A DNA stretch of 64,000 bases. Source: Lactobacillus pasteurii DSM 23907 = CRBIP 24.76. Lineage in GTDB: Bacteria > Bacillota > Bacilli > Lactobacillales > Lactobacillaceae. The notes under the pieces are model-generated. The model had not been told where the DNA came from, searched no databases, and saw only the letters and a program-made list of their open reading frames with translations. A program made the translations under genes and the position numbers. Positions within the stretch are counted from its first letter, which is position 1; every line of letters starts with the position of its first letter. The stretch is taken from contig NZ_CAKD01000021.1 in NCBI RefSeq assembly GCF_000297025.1, forward strand, positions 62,001 to 126,000, written 5' to 3'. Of the stretch, positions 17,810 through 26,650 are shown in pieces.

Positions 17810-17838
17810 ATTATAAACCGCTTACATTTGTTTGTAAA
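17810..17838 (-). promoter_or_regulatory. PTS operon promoter with operator and cre-like site
   Basis: On the minus strand TTTACA (17838-17833) and TATAAT (17815-17810) are 17 bases apart. The -35 box is part of the dyad TTACA-6-TGTAA (17822-17837), resembling the operators at the neighbouring promoters. TGTAAGCGGTTTAT (17826-17813), covering the -10 region, matches 12 of 14 positions of the cre consensus for CcpA. Both repressions are inferred from sequence. Confidence 0.65.
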
Positions 17839-17931
17839 CATTTTTTTGAACATGCGGTAAATAAAGTATATACTTTTTTGCAGCTGATATCTGATATCGT
17901 TGTCAGCGCTTTATTTATCGGCCTTTTGTTG

Positions 17932-17970
17932 TACAATATTTTTGTACATATGTTTACATACCGCATATGC
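17932..17970 (+). promoter_or_regulatory. Upstream region of the second GntR gene: -10 and operator
   Basis: TACAAT (17932-17937) is a good -10, though no strong -35 is seen. Just downstream TGTTTACATACCGCATATGC (17951-17970) shares its first ten bases with the site at 14161. The dyad TTGTACAA and a following TTGTACA also lie here. Probably autoregulation; binding is not shown. Confidence 0.45.
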
Positions 17971-17991
17971 TATGGAGGAAAACGAGTAAAA

Positions 17992-18732
17992 ATGAGTAAG
18001 TATAAAGATATTGCCGATGATATTGAGAATAAAATCCACTCTCACTTTTATTCTGAGCAATTGCCCGACCAACATGAACTTGCAGAGATATATGCTACTA
18101 GCCGGGTAACTATTGTTCGTGCTTTAAAATTATTATCTAAACGAAATTTAGTTAAAACTGTCAAAGGACATGGAACTTTTATAGTTTCTAAGACCTTGCC
18201 TGATGTATTTTTGAACTTCGATGCCACTGACAATAAGGGATATTCACATTCGCTACAAGGCAAGCTTGATGTCTCAAATAAATTGATTTCTTATAAGATG
18301 CGCATGCCTTCAAATACAGAAGTAGATTCATTGCAAATCGAAGCACATGACCTTGTATATGATATTTGCCGCATGCATGCAGTCAATCAAAAAGAAATAA
18401 ATTTAGAATACATTATTATTCCAGTAAATCGCATCCCTGGATTAACTGAAAAAGTGGCCGCCCAGTCTATCTATGCCCATGTAAAAAATGATTTAAAATT
18501 TGGAATTGGAAAATCCTCATGTATTGTTACTGCACAAAAAGCTGACAGTTATGATATCCGCTATTTAAATTGTCAGGCAGATGATCCAATCTTGTGTCTT
18601 CACCAAAAGAATTTTCTCGTTGATGGACGTCCATTTGAACTAAGCGAATCCCACATTAGATTCGATCGTGGCTCTGTCAGTTTTGAAAATGATCCTCTTG
18701 TCAATCAATACCCTCTTGATTACGAACCATAA
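17992..18732 (+). CDS. GntR family transcriptional regulator of the beta-glucoside genes
   Basis: This is a 246-residue HutC-type regulator with a winged helix (about 1-68; LPDQHELAEIYATSRVTIVRALKLLSKRNLV, HGTFI) and a UTRA sensor domain (about 85-230). I start it at the ATG at 17992: GGAGG lies 13 bases upstream and the protein then opens MSKYKDIADDIE as expected; an in-frame TTG at 17878 would put the operator inside the coding region. It is divergent from the PTS operon and 61 bases before the 6-phospho-beta-glucosidase gene, so it most likely represses both and senses a phosphorylated beta-glucoside. Confidence 0.88.
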   Translation: MSKYKDIADDIENKIHSHFYSEQLPDQHELAEIYATSRVTIVRALKLLSKRNLVKTVKGHGTFIVSKTLPDVFLNFDATDNKGYSHSLQGKLDVSNKLISYKMRMPSNTEVDSLQIEAHDLVYDICRMHAVNQKEINLEYIIIPVNRIPGLTEKVAAQSIYAHVKNDLKFGIGKSSCIVTAQKADSYDIRYLNCQADDPILCLHQKNFLVDGRPFELSESHIRFDRGSVSFENDPLVNQYPLDYEP

Positions 18733-18743
18733 AAAAAGTATAA

Positions 18744-18744
<1 letters not shown>
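18716..18744 (+). promoter_or_regulatory. Promoter of the 6-phospho-beta-glucosidase gene
   Basis: TTGATT (18716-18721), inside the last codons of the GntR gene, and a consensus TATAAT (18739-18744) are separated by 17 bases. The operator starts at the last base of the -10 box. Confidence 0.8.
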
Positions 18745-20242
<1,498 letters not shown>

Positions 20243-20259
20243 TAATAATTTTTAAAAAA

Positions 20260-20284
20260 GAACCCAAATACGGGTTCTTTTTTA
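20260..20284 (+). terminator. Intrinsic terminator after bglA
   Basis: GAACCC/GGGTTC with a 6-base loop, flanked by A and followed by seven T. Confidence 0.9.
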
Positions 20285-20339
20285 GTTTATCTAGTAAAAT
20301 TTACTTAGTTAGCTGTTTAAAATCAGAAAGGAATATAGC

Positions 20340-21266
20340 ATGAAAGAAATTTATTTTAACCATGATGGAAATGTAGATGATTTCATCTCTTACCTCCTAC
20401 TTTTGCAAGCACCTGATATTCACCTGCTCGGCGTAGGTACTATTGGAGCAGATGGTTATGTTGAGCCTTCAGTTGAAGCTTGCAGAAAAATGACTGACCG
20501 CTTCAACTTGCGCGGTGATGAAATCGAGATTGCTAAGTCCAATTCACGCCCTGTCAACGAATTTCCTAGCGAATGGAGAATGGCTTCATATTCCTTCAAC
20601 TATTTGCCTATTTTAAATGAATCGGGAAAAGTTACCACCAAACAAGCAAGCTTGCCTGCACACCTAGATTTGATTGATAAATTAAAGAATTCAAGTCAGG
20701 CAGTCACTCTAGTTATGACTGGTCCATTGACCGATTTAGCTCGCGCACTTGAAATAGCACCAGAAATTCAAGATAAGATCAAAGAATTATATTGGATGGG
20801 TGGTTCATTAGATGGACACGGCAATGTCTTCACTATAACTGCAGACGGCAGCCAAGAATGGAATGCCTTTTGGGATCCTGAAGCGGTCAAAACTGTCTTT
20901 GATTCTAAAATCAAAATTACGATGATTGGCCTAGAAAGTTCTGAAGAATTGCCATTGGATGATAAATTTAGAATGCACCTTAGTAGCCTTAGATGCTATC
21001 CAGCCTTCGATTTAGCTGGACAAGGATATAGTTTAATTGTTTCTGTTCCAACAGCTGAACTCTTTTTATGGGATGTCTTAACTACCATGTGTGCATTATA
21101 TCCAGAAATTGCGACGGTTAAAGAAGTTAAAGCTAAAGTCGTGACCGAAGGTCTAGCAGCTGGCAAGACTTATGAAGATGAGGATGGCCGACCACTTACC
21201 TTAGTAACTAAGGCCGATAAGGACTTATTCTTTAAGAAGGTCGACGAGCTATTGATGAGAAAATAA
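20340..21266 (+). CDS. Nucleoside hydrolase family protein
   Basis: This belongs to the inosine/uridine-preferring nucleoside hydrolase family (308 residues), which cleaves nucleosides to base and ribose. The calcium-site pattern DxDxxxDD appears as NHDGNVDDF at residues 7-15, with Asn in place of the first Asp. MTGPLTDLA (near 128) and MGGS (near 154) are family motifs, as is the WNAFWDPEA segment near 178. AAAGGA precedes the ATG. It is a stand-alone gene with a terminator on each side. Substrate range cannot be told, and the first-Asp change may alter metal binding. Confidence 0.85.
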   Translation: MKEIYFNHDGNVDDFISYLLLLQAPDIHLLGVGTIGADGYVEPSVEACRKMTDRFNLRGDEIEIAKSNSRPVNEFPSEWRMASYSFNYLPILNESGKVTTKQASLPAHLDLIDKLKNSSQAVTLVMTGPLTDLARALEIAPEIQDKIKELYWMGGSLDGHGNVFTITADGSQEWNAFWDPEAVKTVFDSKIKITMIGLESSEELPLDDKFRMHLSSLRCYPAFDLAGQGYSLIVSVPTAELFLWDVLTTMCALYPEIATVKEVKAKVVTEGLAAGKTYEDEDGRPLTLVTKADKDLFFKKVDELLMRK

Positions 21267-21273
21267 GATAATT

Positions 21274-21303
21274 AAAAAGCCATAGCCAAAAGCTATGGCT
21301 TTT
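21274..21303 (+). terminator. Intrinsic terminator after nucleoside hydrolase
   Basis: AAAAGCCATAGC/GCTATGGCTTTT forms a perfect 12-base-pair stem with a 5-base loop and a short T tail. Confidence 0.9.
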
Positions 21304-21329
21304 AAGTCAAAATGATATGAGGTGAAATT

Positions 21330-21857
21330 ATGGAAATCCTTGACTTGTACGATATCAACCGGCAAAAATTACCCGATCAAACAATGATTCGAGACCAATA
21401 TCAGCCAAAAGATACCTACAGAATTGCTTGCGGAGTCGTTATTTTTAATTCACAAGGTCAAATGCTAATTCAAAAACGCCATCAAGATAAGATTCTATTT
21501 CCAGGTATGTGGGACATTTCTGCTGCTGGATCTGTCATCAGCGGAGAAAGTAGTCAAATGGCTATTGAACGCGAACTCAAAGAAGAATTGGGATTGTCAG
21601 TTGATTTTAGCAATACTCGGCCAAAATTAACTACCCACTTTCCAGCAGGATTCTGTGACTTCTACACCCTTGAACTTGATGTAGACCTAGATGAGCTAAC
21701 TTTGCAAAAAGAAGAAGTAACTGCCGTAAAATGGGCTAGCTTAGCTGAAATAAATCAAATGATCTTTGCTCAAGAATTTATCCCTTACTTCAGCGATTTC
21801 ATCAATTTAATTGCAGTAATGGCCAAGAAACATGATCTATATTATAGCGAAGACTAA
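21330..21857 (+). CDS. Nudix hydrolase (isopentenyl-diphosphate isomerase-like fold)
   Basis: This is a 175-residue Nudix protein. The Nudix box is seen as GSVISGESSQMAIERELKEE followed by LGL (near 63-86), with the catalytic RE and EE present. The N-terminus (MEILDLYDINRQKL) and overall layout resemble the YfcD-like subgroup that is often annotated as a possible IPP isomerase relative or nucleotide-diphosphate hydrolase. The substrate is unknown. GAGGTGA precedes the ATG. Its 3' end overlaps the convergent membrane gene by four bases, with no terminator between. Confidence 0.85.
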   Translation: MEILDLYDINRQKLPDQTMIRDQYQPKDTYRIACGVVIFNSQGQMLIQKRHQDKILFPGMWDISAAGSVISGESSQMAIERELKEELGLSVDFSNTRPKLTTHFPAGFCDFYTLELDVDLDELTLQKEEVTAVKWASLAEINQMIFAQEFIPYFSDFINLIAVMAKKHDLYYSED

Positions 21858-22369
21858 ATTGCCTTAGTATAGCGCTTGTACATGATGATTGATATCCAAG
21901 CTGAAATAAACGATGGCAAGATAGTTAAGACAATCACATTAGGATCAAGGAAATTCCCCACTCGGATATATTCTCCTAACCCCTTGATGTGCTTTAAATT
22001 GCTAAAAATAGCTTGGTAAACTGTTACATAGATCAAAATCCATTGAATGTAGTATTCAATTAAGGTTAAGGTAGTATTTGAAAAGCGAATAACTTTACCA
22101 ATCAGTCGCATCCCCCAATAAAGCAGGATGCCTGATATCAAAATGAATAAAGCTAGGAGCATAAACAAGTTGCCAAAGTTGATATACTTGTCATTGCTCA
22201 TCAAAATAAAACTTACTAAAAAGAGCAGGATAAAATTAATGATCGAACAAATAATTTGAACTACAAAGATTATCCCAGCTTTAATCCATTGGTATCTATC
22301 TTCTGCCCGAAAAGTAACTATTAATCCTGTGACTATTAAGATTGATAAAAAGATATACGTTAATCGCAT
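21854..22369 (-). CDS. Integral membrane protein of unknown function
   Basis: This is a 171-residue protein with about five hydrophobic segments (2-19, 28-57, 66-90, 105-124 and 143-163) and few charged residues. It resembles a widespread Firmicute membrane family related to S. aureus SA1002, but I cannot name a function. The ATG at 22369 follows GGTGGG. It has no evident partner gene: it is convergent with the Nudix gene and divergent from the 47-residue small protein. Confidence 0.7.
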   Translation of the reverse strand: MRLTYIFLSILIVTGLIVTFRAEDRYQWIKAGIIFVVQIICSIINFILLFLVSFILMSNDKYINFGNLFMLLALFILISGILLYWGMRLIGKVIRFSNTTLTLIEYYIQWILIYVTVYQAIFSNLKHIKGLGEYIRVGNFLDPNVIVLTILPSFISAWISIIMYKRYTKAI

Positions 22370-22411
22370 TGCTTATCCCACCTAGCAAATATTGCTTTTA
22401 GCAATAAAAAT

Positions 22412-22441
22412 TTGACTGATATTTTTATTTCCCTGTACAAT
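22412..22441 (+). promoter_or_regulatory. Promoter of the small SPJ_0845-like gene
   Basis: TTGACT (22412-22417) and TACAAT (22436-22441) are 18 bases apart, about 60 bases before the start codon. It is a strong match. Confidence 0.7.
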
Positions 22442-22452
22442 AAAGATATAAA

Positions 22453-22484
22453 TTCAGCAATACTCGTATTGTATCACACTGAAT
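22453..22484 (+). promoter_or_regulatory. Leader hairpin upstream of the small gene
   Basis: ATTCAG and CTGAAT enclose a tight inner hairpin CAATAC-TC-GTATTG. It would form in the 5' UTR just before the ribosome binding site AAAGGA. Function unknown. Confidence 0.45.
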
Positions 22485-22502
22485 AACGAAAGGAAGTTCA
22501 TT

Positions 22503-22646
22503 ATGGGCTTAACATTTGATAACCCTAACAATTTAGACAAAATGCTCGAAAAGTTCGCAGTTGTTCCTGATCCAAAGAAGTCACCTATGAACAAGCGAAA
22601 GGAACAAGAAAAAGCTGAAAAAAAGGATAGCGATCAAAAAAAGTAG
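22503..22646 (+). CDS. SPJ_0845-type conserved small protein, 47 residues
   Basis: This short gene encodes 47 residues: MGLTFDNPNNLDKMLEKFA, then a PDPKKSP turn and a very charged Lys/Glu/Asp tail. The MGLTF...DLDKMLEKFA start resembles a small-protein family of lactobacilli and streptococci annotated after SPJ_0845; this is recognition from memory. A good promoter, leader hairpin, ribosome binding site AAAGGA and a strong terminator all support a real gene. No membrane helix or known domain is present. The function is unknown. Confidence 0.75.
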   Translation: MGLTFDNPNNLDKMLEKFAVVPDPKKSPMNKRKEQEKAEKKDSDQKK

Positions 22647-22670
22647 CTCTATCCTTCTGCTTAATTCATT

Positions 22671-22706
22671 AAAGCCACGTCCATATTGAATATGGATGTG
22701 GTTTTT
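22671..22706 (+). terminator. Intrinsic terminator after the small protein gene
   Basis: GCCACGTCCATATT pairs with AATATGGATGTGGT (one G-T pair), flanked by A on the left and five T on the right. A very stable hairpin. Confidence 0.9.
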
Positions 22707-22715
22707 ATTTACAAA

Positions 22716-22746
22716 AAACTCGAAATCCTAACTGGACTTCGAGTTT
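22716..22746 (-). terminator. Intrinsic terminator after the ABC-F gene
   Basis: On the minus strand AAACTCGAAGTCC pairs with GGATTTCGAGTTT and is followed by a T run, ten bases after the ABC-F stop. Confidence 0.85.
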
Positions 22747-22756
22747 ATAAATTTAT

Positions 22757-24379
22757 TTAGTAAAGTTGTTCAACTCTATCTTGGATATCTTGACTATCTA
22801 AGAATTCGTCATAAGTGGTATCCATTCGGCTAATAATTCCCTTTGGTCCTACTTCGATGATATGGTTGGCAATCGTTTGAATAAACTCATGGTCGTGAGA
22901 AGTAAACAAGATTGACCCCTTGTAAGCTACCAAAGCATCGTTTAGCGAAGTAATTGATTCCAAATCTAAGTGGTTGGTTGGATCATCCATCACCAATACA
23001 TTCGCCGGTTGAAGCATTAATCTAGATAATTGACAACGAACCTTTTCACCACCGGAGAGAACATTGATCTTCTTTTCAATGTCATCCCCACTGAAAAGCA
23101 TTCTACCCAAGAAACCTCTTAAGAAAGTATTGTCGTCCTGTTCTTTATCAGCGTATTGACGTAGCCAATCTAAAATTGATAGATCATCATTGTTGAAGTT
23201 AGCGTTCAAATCGCGAGACATGTAATTAAAGGCGGTTGTTTGACCCCAAGTTACAGTGCCAGTGTCAGGCTTAATATTACCTACAATAATTTCCATCAAA
23301 GCAGTTGTAGCAACTGTATTTCTTGATAAGAATCCAACCTTGTCACCTGGACGAACAATGAATGATACGTTGTCTAAAAGCTTCTTGCCTTCAACAGAAT
23401 AAGAAACATTTTCAACTTTTAGTAAGTCATTACCTAAATCGCGGTGAAGATCAAACTTAACAAATGGGTATTTTCTTGATGATGGACGAATGTCATCAAG
23501 TGTGATTTTTTCAAGCTGTTTCTTTCTTGAAGTCGCTTGCTTTGATTTTGAGGCGTTGGCTGAGAATCTTGCAATAAATTCTTGCAACTCTTTGATCTTT
23601 TCTTCTTTTTTGGCATTTTGATTTGCGGCTAATTCAGCTGCCAGCTTACTTGACTTGTACCAGAAATCGTAATTACCAACATAAAGCGTAATCTTACCGA
23701 AGTCCACATCACACATTTGCGTACATACTTGATTCAAGAAGTGTCTGTCGTGCGAAACTACAATAACAATATTTGGATATTCGGCTAGGAAGTTCTCTAA
23801 CCATTCAACGGTATGAACATCCAAACCGTTAGTAGGTTCGTCCAAAAGCAAGATGTCAGGATTTCCAAATAAAGCTTGTGCTAGCAATACCTTAACCTTA
23901 GCTGATTCAGGGAAATCCTTCATTAGCATGTCATATTGGTCTTCAGTAAAGCCCATAGATTGTAACAATTTACCAGCATCGGCTTCTGCATTCCAGCCAT
24001 CTAGCTCAGCGAATTTGCTTTCTAATTCTGCAGCTCTAACTCCATCTTCATCGCTAAAATCAGGCTTAGCATAAAGAGCATCCTTTTCTTGCATTACTTG
24101 GTAGAGTTCTTTATGACCTTGGATAACCGTTTCCATGATTGAAAAATTATCAAAGGCAAAGTGGTCCTGGATTAAACTGGACATTCTTTCATTTGGATCA
24201 ATACTAATTTGACCGGTTGTTGGTTCAAATTGACCTTCAAGCAACTTTAGGAATGTAGACTTTCCTGCACCATTTGCTCCGATTACTCCATAACAATTTC
24301 CTGGAGTAAATTTCAAATTGACATCTTCATACAAGGTCTTTCCTGATAAGTTGAGACTTAAGTCTGAAACAGTGATCAT
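22757..24379 (-). CDS. ABC-F family ATPase (YkpA/YbiT type)
   Basis: This is a soluble protein of 540 residues with two ABC ATPase domains and no membrane part. The first has Walker A GANGAGKST (near 34-42), an altered signature region, and LLDEPTNGLD (near 176). Between them lies a charged inter-domain linker (P-site tRNA interaction motif, about 245-300). The second has a degenerate Walker A (GFLSRNTVATT near 352) but an intact LSGGE signature near 445 and VMDDPTNHLD. ABC-F proteins act on ribosomes, resolving stalls or protecting from antibiotics; the YkpA/YbiT group is mainly housekeeping. A structured RNA ending in a terminator lies immediately upstream, suggesting attenuation. Confidence 0.9.
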   Translation of the reverse strand: MITVSDLSLNLSGKTLYEDVNLKFTPGNCYGVIGANGAGKSTFLKLLEGQFEPTTGQISIDPNERMSSLIQDHFAFDNFSIMETVIQGHKELYQVMQEKDALYAKPDFSDEDGVRAAELESKFAELDGWNAEADAGKLLQSMGFTEDQYDMLMKDFPESAKVKVLLAQALFGNPDILLLDEPTNGLDVHTVEWLENFLAEYPNIVIVVSHDRHFLNQVCTQMCDVDFGKITLYVGNYDFWYKSSKLAAELAANQNAKKEEKIKELQEFIARFSANASKSKQATSRKKQLEKITLDDIRPSSRKYPFVKFDLHRDLGNDLLKVENVSYSVEGKKLLDNVSFIVRPGDKVGFLSRNTVATTALMEIIVGNIKPDTGTVTWGQTTAFNYMSRDLNANFNNDDLSILDWLRQYADKEQDDNTFLRGFLGRMLFSGDDIEKKINVLSGGEKVRCQLSRLMLQPANVLVMDDPTNHLDLESITSLNDALVAYKGSILFTSHDHEFIQTIANHIIEVGPKGIISRMDTTYDEFLDSQDIQDRVEQLY

Positions 24380-24457
24380 TAAGTTAGCAATTCCCTTCTA
24401 AAAACACTTATATCATTATTTGGTTAATTATACAGAATATTCAACGGTAATACCAAC

Positions 24458-24605
24458 AAAAAAGAGAAAAATTCCTCACACAGAATTTTCCTCTTAAAAG
24501 ATATATAAGAACATCTAGCATGTCTACCCTGAATGACATACCAGAAAAATAAATATGAGTATACCATGAGCTAATAGCTCCATACTAGGTAGTTGACCCT
24601 ACCCA
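24458..24605 (-). ncRNA. Structured leader RNA or small RNA upstream of the ABC-F gene
   Basis: Reading the minus strand, three hairpins follow each other: GGTAG/CTACC (24603-24588), AGTAT/ATACT enclosing GAGCT/AGCTC (24586-24558), and an 11-base-pair stem with a 10-base loop ATTCAGGGTA (24545-24514). A strong intrinsic terminator follows (stem 24495-24462, then a run of T). A weak -10 (TATAAC at 24612-24607) precedes them. A 19-codon frame with no clear ribosome binding site runs from 24583 to 24524. I cannot assign it to a known class: there is no T-box, and the ends do not pair as in 6S RNA. It is either an attenuator for the ABC-F gene or an independent small RNA. Confidence 0.6.
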
Positions 24606-24658
24606 AGTTATATTTTACCATGTTTTGGCAAAAAAAGGATATAGACGCTTTAGCCCCA

Positions 24659-25246
24659 CTAGTCTTCTAATCTATCTTCCACCCAGCCTTGCAATTCAGC
24701 TAAATGAAACTTTTGAACGGAACTAAAGGTCAAAAGCTGATCCTTGTCTCTTAAGCCCAAAGACTTTTTAATAACTGAAATAGCTTTATTCACCTGGCTT
24801 TTCTTAATCTTATCGATTTTTGTAGCTACAACCAAAATTGGAAGGTCAAGATATTGAGCGTATTGATACATAGCAATATCGTCTTGGGTTGGCTCATGTC
24901 GACCATCAACCAAGATCATCAAACCTTTTAAATTTTCTCGAGTTTCAAGATAGTCTTGAATCATTTCACCAAACTCTTGGCGCTTTTTTTGTGATACCTT
25001 AGCATATCCATACCCTGGTACGTCAACTAAATAAAATTCGCCATTGATTCGATAAAAATTTAAAGTTTGTGTCTTACCCGGTTGTGAAGACGTTCGAGCT
25101 AAATTTTTCCGATTGATTAAGGTATTGATCAAACTAGATTTTCCTACATTTGATCGACCGGCCAAAGCAATTTCAGGAAAATTATCTTTAGGGTATTGGC
25201 TTTCTTTAACTGCACTTACGGCATATTCACTCTTTTTAATTATCAT
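24659..25246 (-). CDS. engB: Ribosome biogenesis GTP-binding protein EngB (YsxC/YihA)
   Basis: This small essential GTPase of 195 residues assists late 50S subunit assembly. Walker A is in [13 protein letters not shown] (near 29-41), followed by the DVPGYGYA switch region and TKIDK near 146. I start it at the ATG at 25246, where AAAGG lies upstream, giving the same length as the Bacillus protein; an earlier ATG at 25264 lacks a site. It overlaps the end of clpX by 11 bases, and the clpX-engB pair is a common Firmicute arrangement. Confidence 0.95.
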   Translation of the reverse strand: MIIKKSEYAVSAVKESQYPKDNFPEIALAGRSNVGKSSLINTLINRKNLARTSSQPGKTQTLNFYRINGEFYLVDVPGYGYAKVSQKKRQEFGEMIQDYLETRENLKGLMILVDGRHEPTQDDIAMYQYAQYLDLPILVVATKIDKIKKSQVNKAISVIKKSLGLRDKDQLLTFSSVQKFHLAELQGWVEDRLED

Positions 25247-26504
25247 TGGCTGAAACCTTTTCATCTAGTTCATCATCACTATGACGAATTATCTTTGGTT
25301 GAGCATGCTCTGTGATAACTTCTTTAGTTACTTGAACTTCCTTGATGTCATCATCACTTGGAGTTCTGAACATAATGTCCATTAATGCATTTTCAATAAT
25401 CGTTCTAAGGCCACGTGCACCCATATTTCTGTCAGTAGCTAGTTCTGCTATGGCCTGCAATGCATCAGGGTTAAAAGTCAATTTTACGTTATCTAGCGAT
25501 AATAATTTTTGGTATTGCTTAATCAATGCATTCTTTGGTTCAGTTAAAATTCGAATCAAGTCTTCATTGTTCAACTTGTTTAAAGTAGTAATTACCGGAA
25601 TTCTACCAATAAATTCTGGAATTAAACCAAATTTAACCAAATCGCCAGTAGTTAAGTGCTTAGTCCAATCATCAGCATCAACTGTGTTCAAATCGTTTTC
25701 TGCACCAAAACCGATAGTCTTCTTGCCTAAACGGTTCTTAACGATTTCTTCGATACCATCAAAGGCACCACCAACAATAAATAGAATATTAGTAGTATCC
25801 ATACGGATCATTTCTTGTTGTGGGTGCTTTCTACCACCTTGAGGTGGCACAGAAGCAATCGTACCTTCCAAAATCTTTAGCAAGGATTGTTGCACGCCTT
25901 CGCCTGATACATCACGAGTGATTGAGACATTTTCTGCCTTTTTAGAAATCTTATCAATTTCATCGATATAGATGATGCCTCGTTCTGCTCTTTCCAAATC
26001 GTAATCAGCATTTTGCAACAATTTTAGCAAGATATTTTCAACGTCTTCACCAACATAACCGGCTTCAGTCAATGTAGTAGCATCTGCAATTGCAAATGGC
26101 ACATTTAAGATTCTAGCTAGAGTTTGAGCCAAGTATGTTTTACCTGAACCTGTTGGTCCGATCATTGCAATGTTTGATTTTTGAAGTTGAGTTGATGAAT
26201 CAATATCTGCTTGGCCAATTCTCTTGTAGTGATTATAAACGGCTACTGATAAGACTCTCTTAGCGTAATCTTGACCAATTACATATTCATCAAGCTTTTC
26301 CTTGATTTCCATTGGCTTAGGCAATTCACTAGAACTCTTCAAATAATCAGCCTTTAGTTCATCGTCAATTATTCTCTTGCAAAGGTCCACACATTCATTA
26401 CAGATATAAACACCATTACCAGCAATAATCTTTTTTACTTCTGCTTGTGTTTTGCCGCAAAAAGAACATTTTATTTCTTCTTGTTCTGGGAACTGTGTTG
26501 GCAT
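25236..26504 (-). CDS. clpX: ATP-dependent Clp protease ATP-binding subunit ClpX
   Basis: ClpX is the AAA+ unfoldase that feeds tagged proteins to ClpP. The N-terminal zinc-binding domain has Cys13, 16, 35 and 38; Walker A GPTGSGKT is at 116-123, Walker [10 protein letters not shown] near 187, and the C-terminal lid carries [10 protein letters not shown]. The ClpP-binding IGF loop is seen in KKTIGFG. Length of 422 is normal. GGGGAG precedes the ATG. It is followed by engB and preceded by tig, as usual in Firmicutes; a terminator separates tig from clpX. Confidence 0.97.
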   Translation of the reverse strand: MPTQFPEQEEIKCSFCGKTQAEVKKIIAGNGVYICNECVDLCKRIIDDELKADYLKSSSELPKPMEIKEKLDEYVIGQDYAKRVLSVAVYNHYKRIGQADIDSSTQLQKSNIAMIGPTGSGKTYLAQTLARILNVPFAIADATTLTEAGYVGEDVENILLKLLQNADYDLERAERGIIYIDEIDKISKKAENVSITRDVSGEGVQQSLLKILEGTIASVPPQGGRKHPQQEMIRMDTTNILFIVGGAFDGIEEIVKNRLGKKTIGFGAENDLNTVDADDWTKHLTTGDLVKFGLIPEFIGRIPVITTLNKLNNEDLIRILTEPKNALIKQYQKLLSLDNVKLTFNPDALQAIAELATDRNMGARGLRTIIENALMDIMFRTPSDDDIKEVQVTKEVITEHAQPKIIRHSDDELDEKVSANDN

Positions 26505-26583
26505 AAATTTTCTCCCCTTCCTATATTTACAAACTTAAGATTATCATAAAATCGAAGATAATAAAGCAATTAGCTTAATAAAG

Positions 26584-26615
26584 AAAAAAGCGACTGCTCT
26601 ACAGTCACCTTTTTT
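26584..26615 (-). terminator. Intrinsic terminator after tig
   Basis: On the minus strand AAAAAAGGTGACTG pairs with CAGTCGCTTTTTT (G-T pairs allowed) around a 5-base loop, followed by T. Confidence 0.9.
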
Positions 26616-26650
26616 CTTAACAAACAATAATTTGATCGCTTGTGTTTATT

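Noticed and set aside
17878-17991. In-frame upstream extension of the second GntR gene from a TTG
   Set aside because: It has no ribosome binding site, encodes a hydrophobic stretch unlike GntR proteins, and covers the likely promoter and operator. The ATG at 17992 gives the normal family start.
24458-24612. 6S RNA, tmRNA or T-box as identity of the RNA before the ABC-F gene
   Set aside because: Ends do not pair to make the long 6S rod, no tRNA-like acceptor or tag frame is seen, and there is no AGGGTGG-type T-box sequence.
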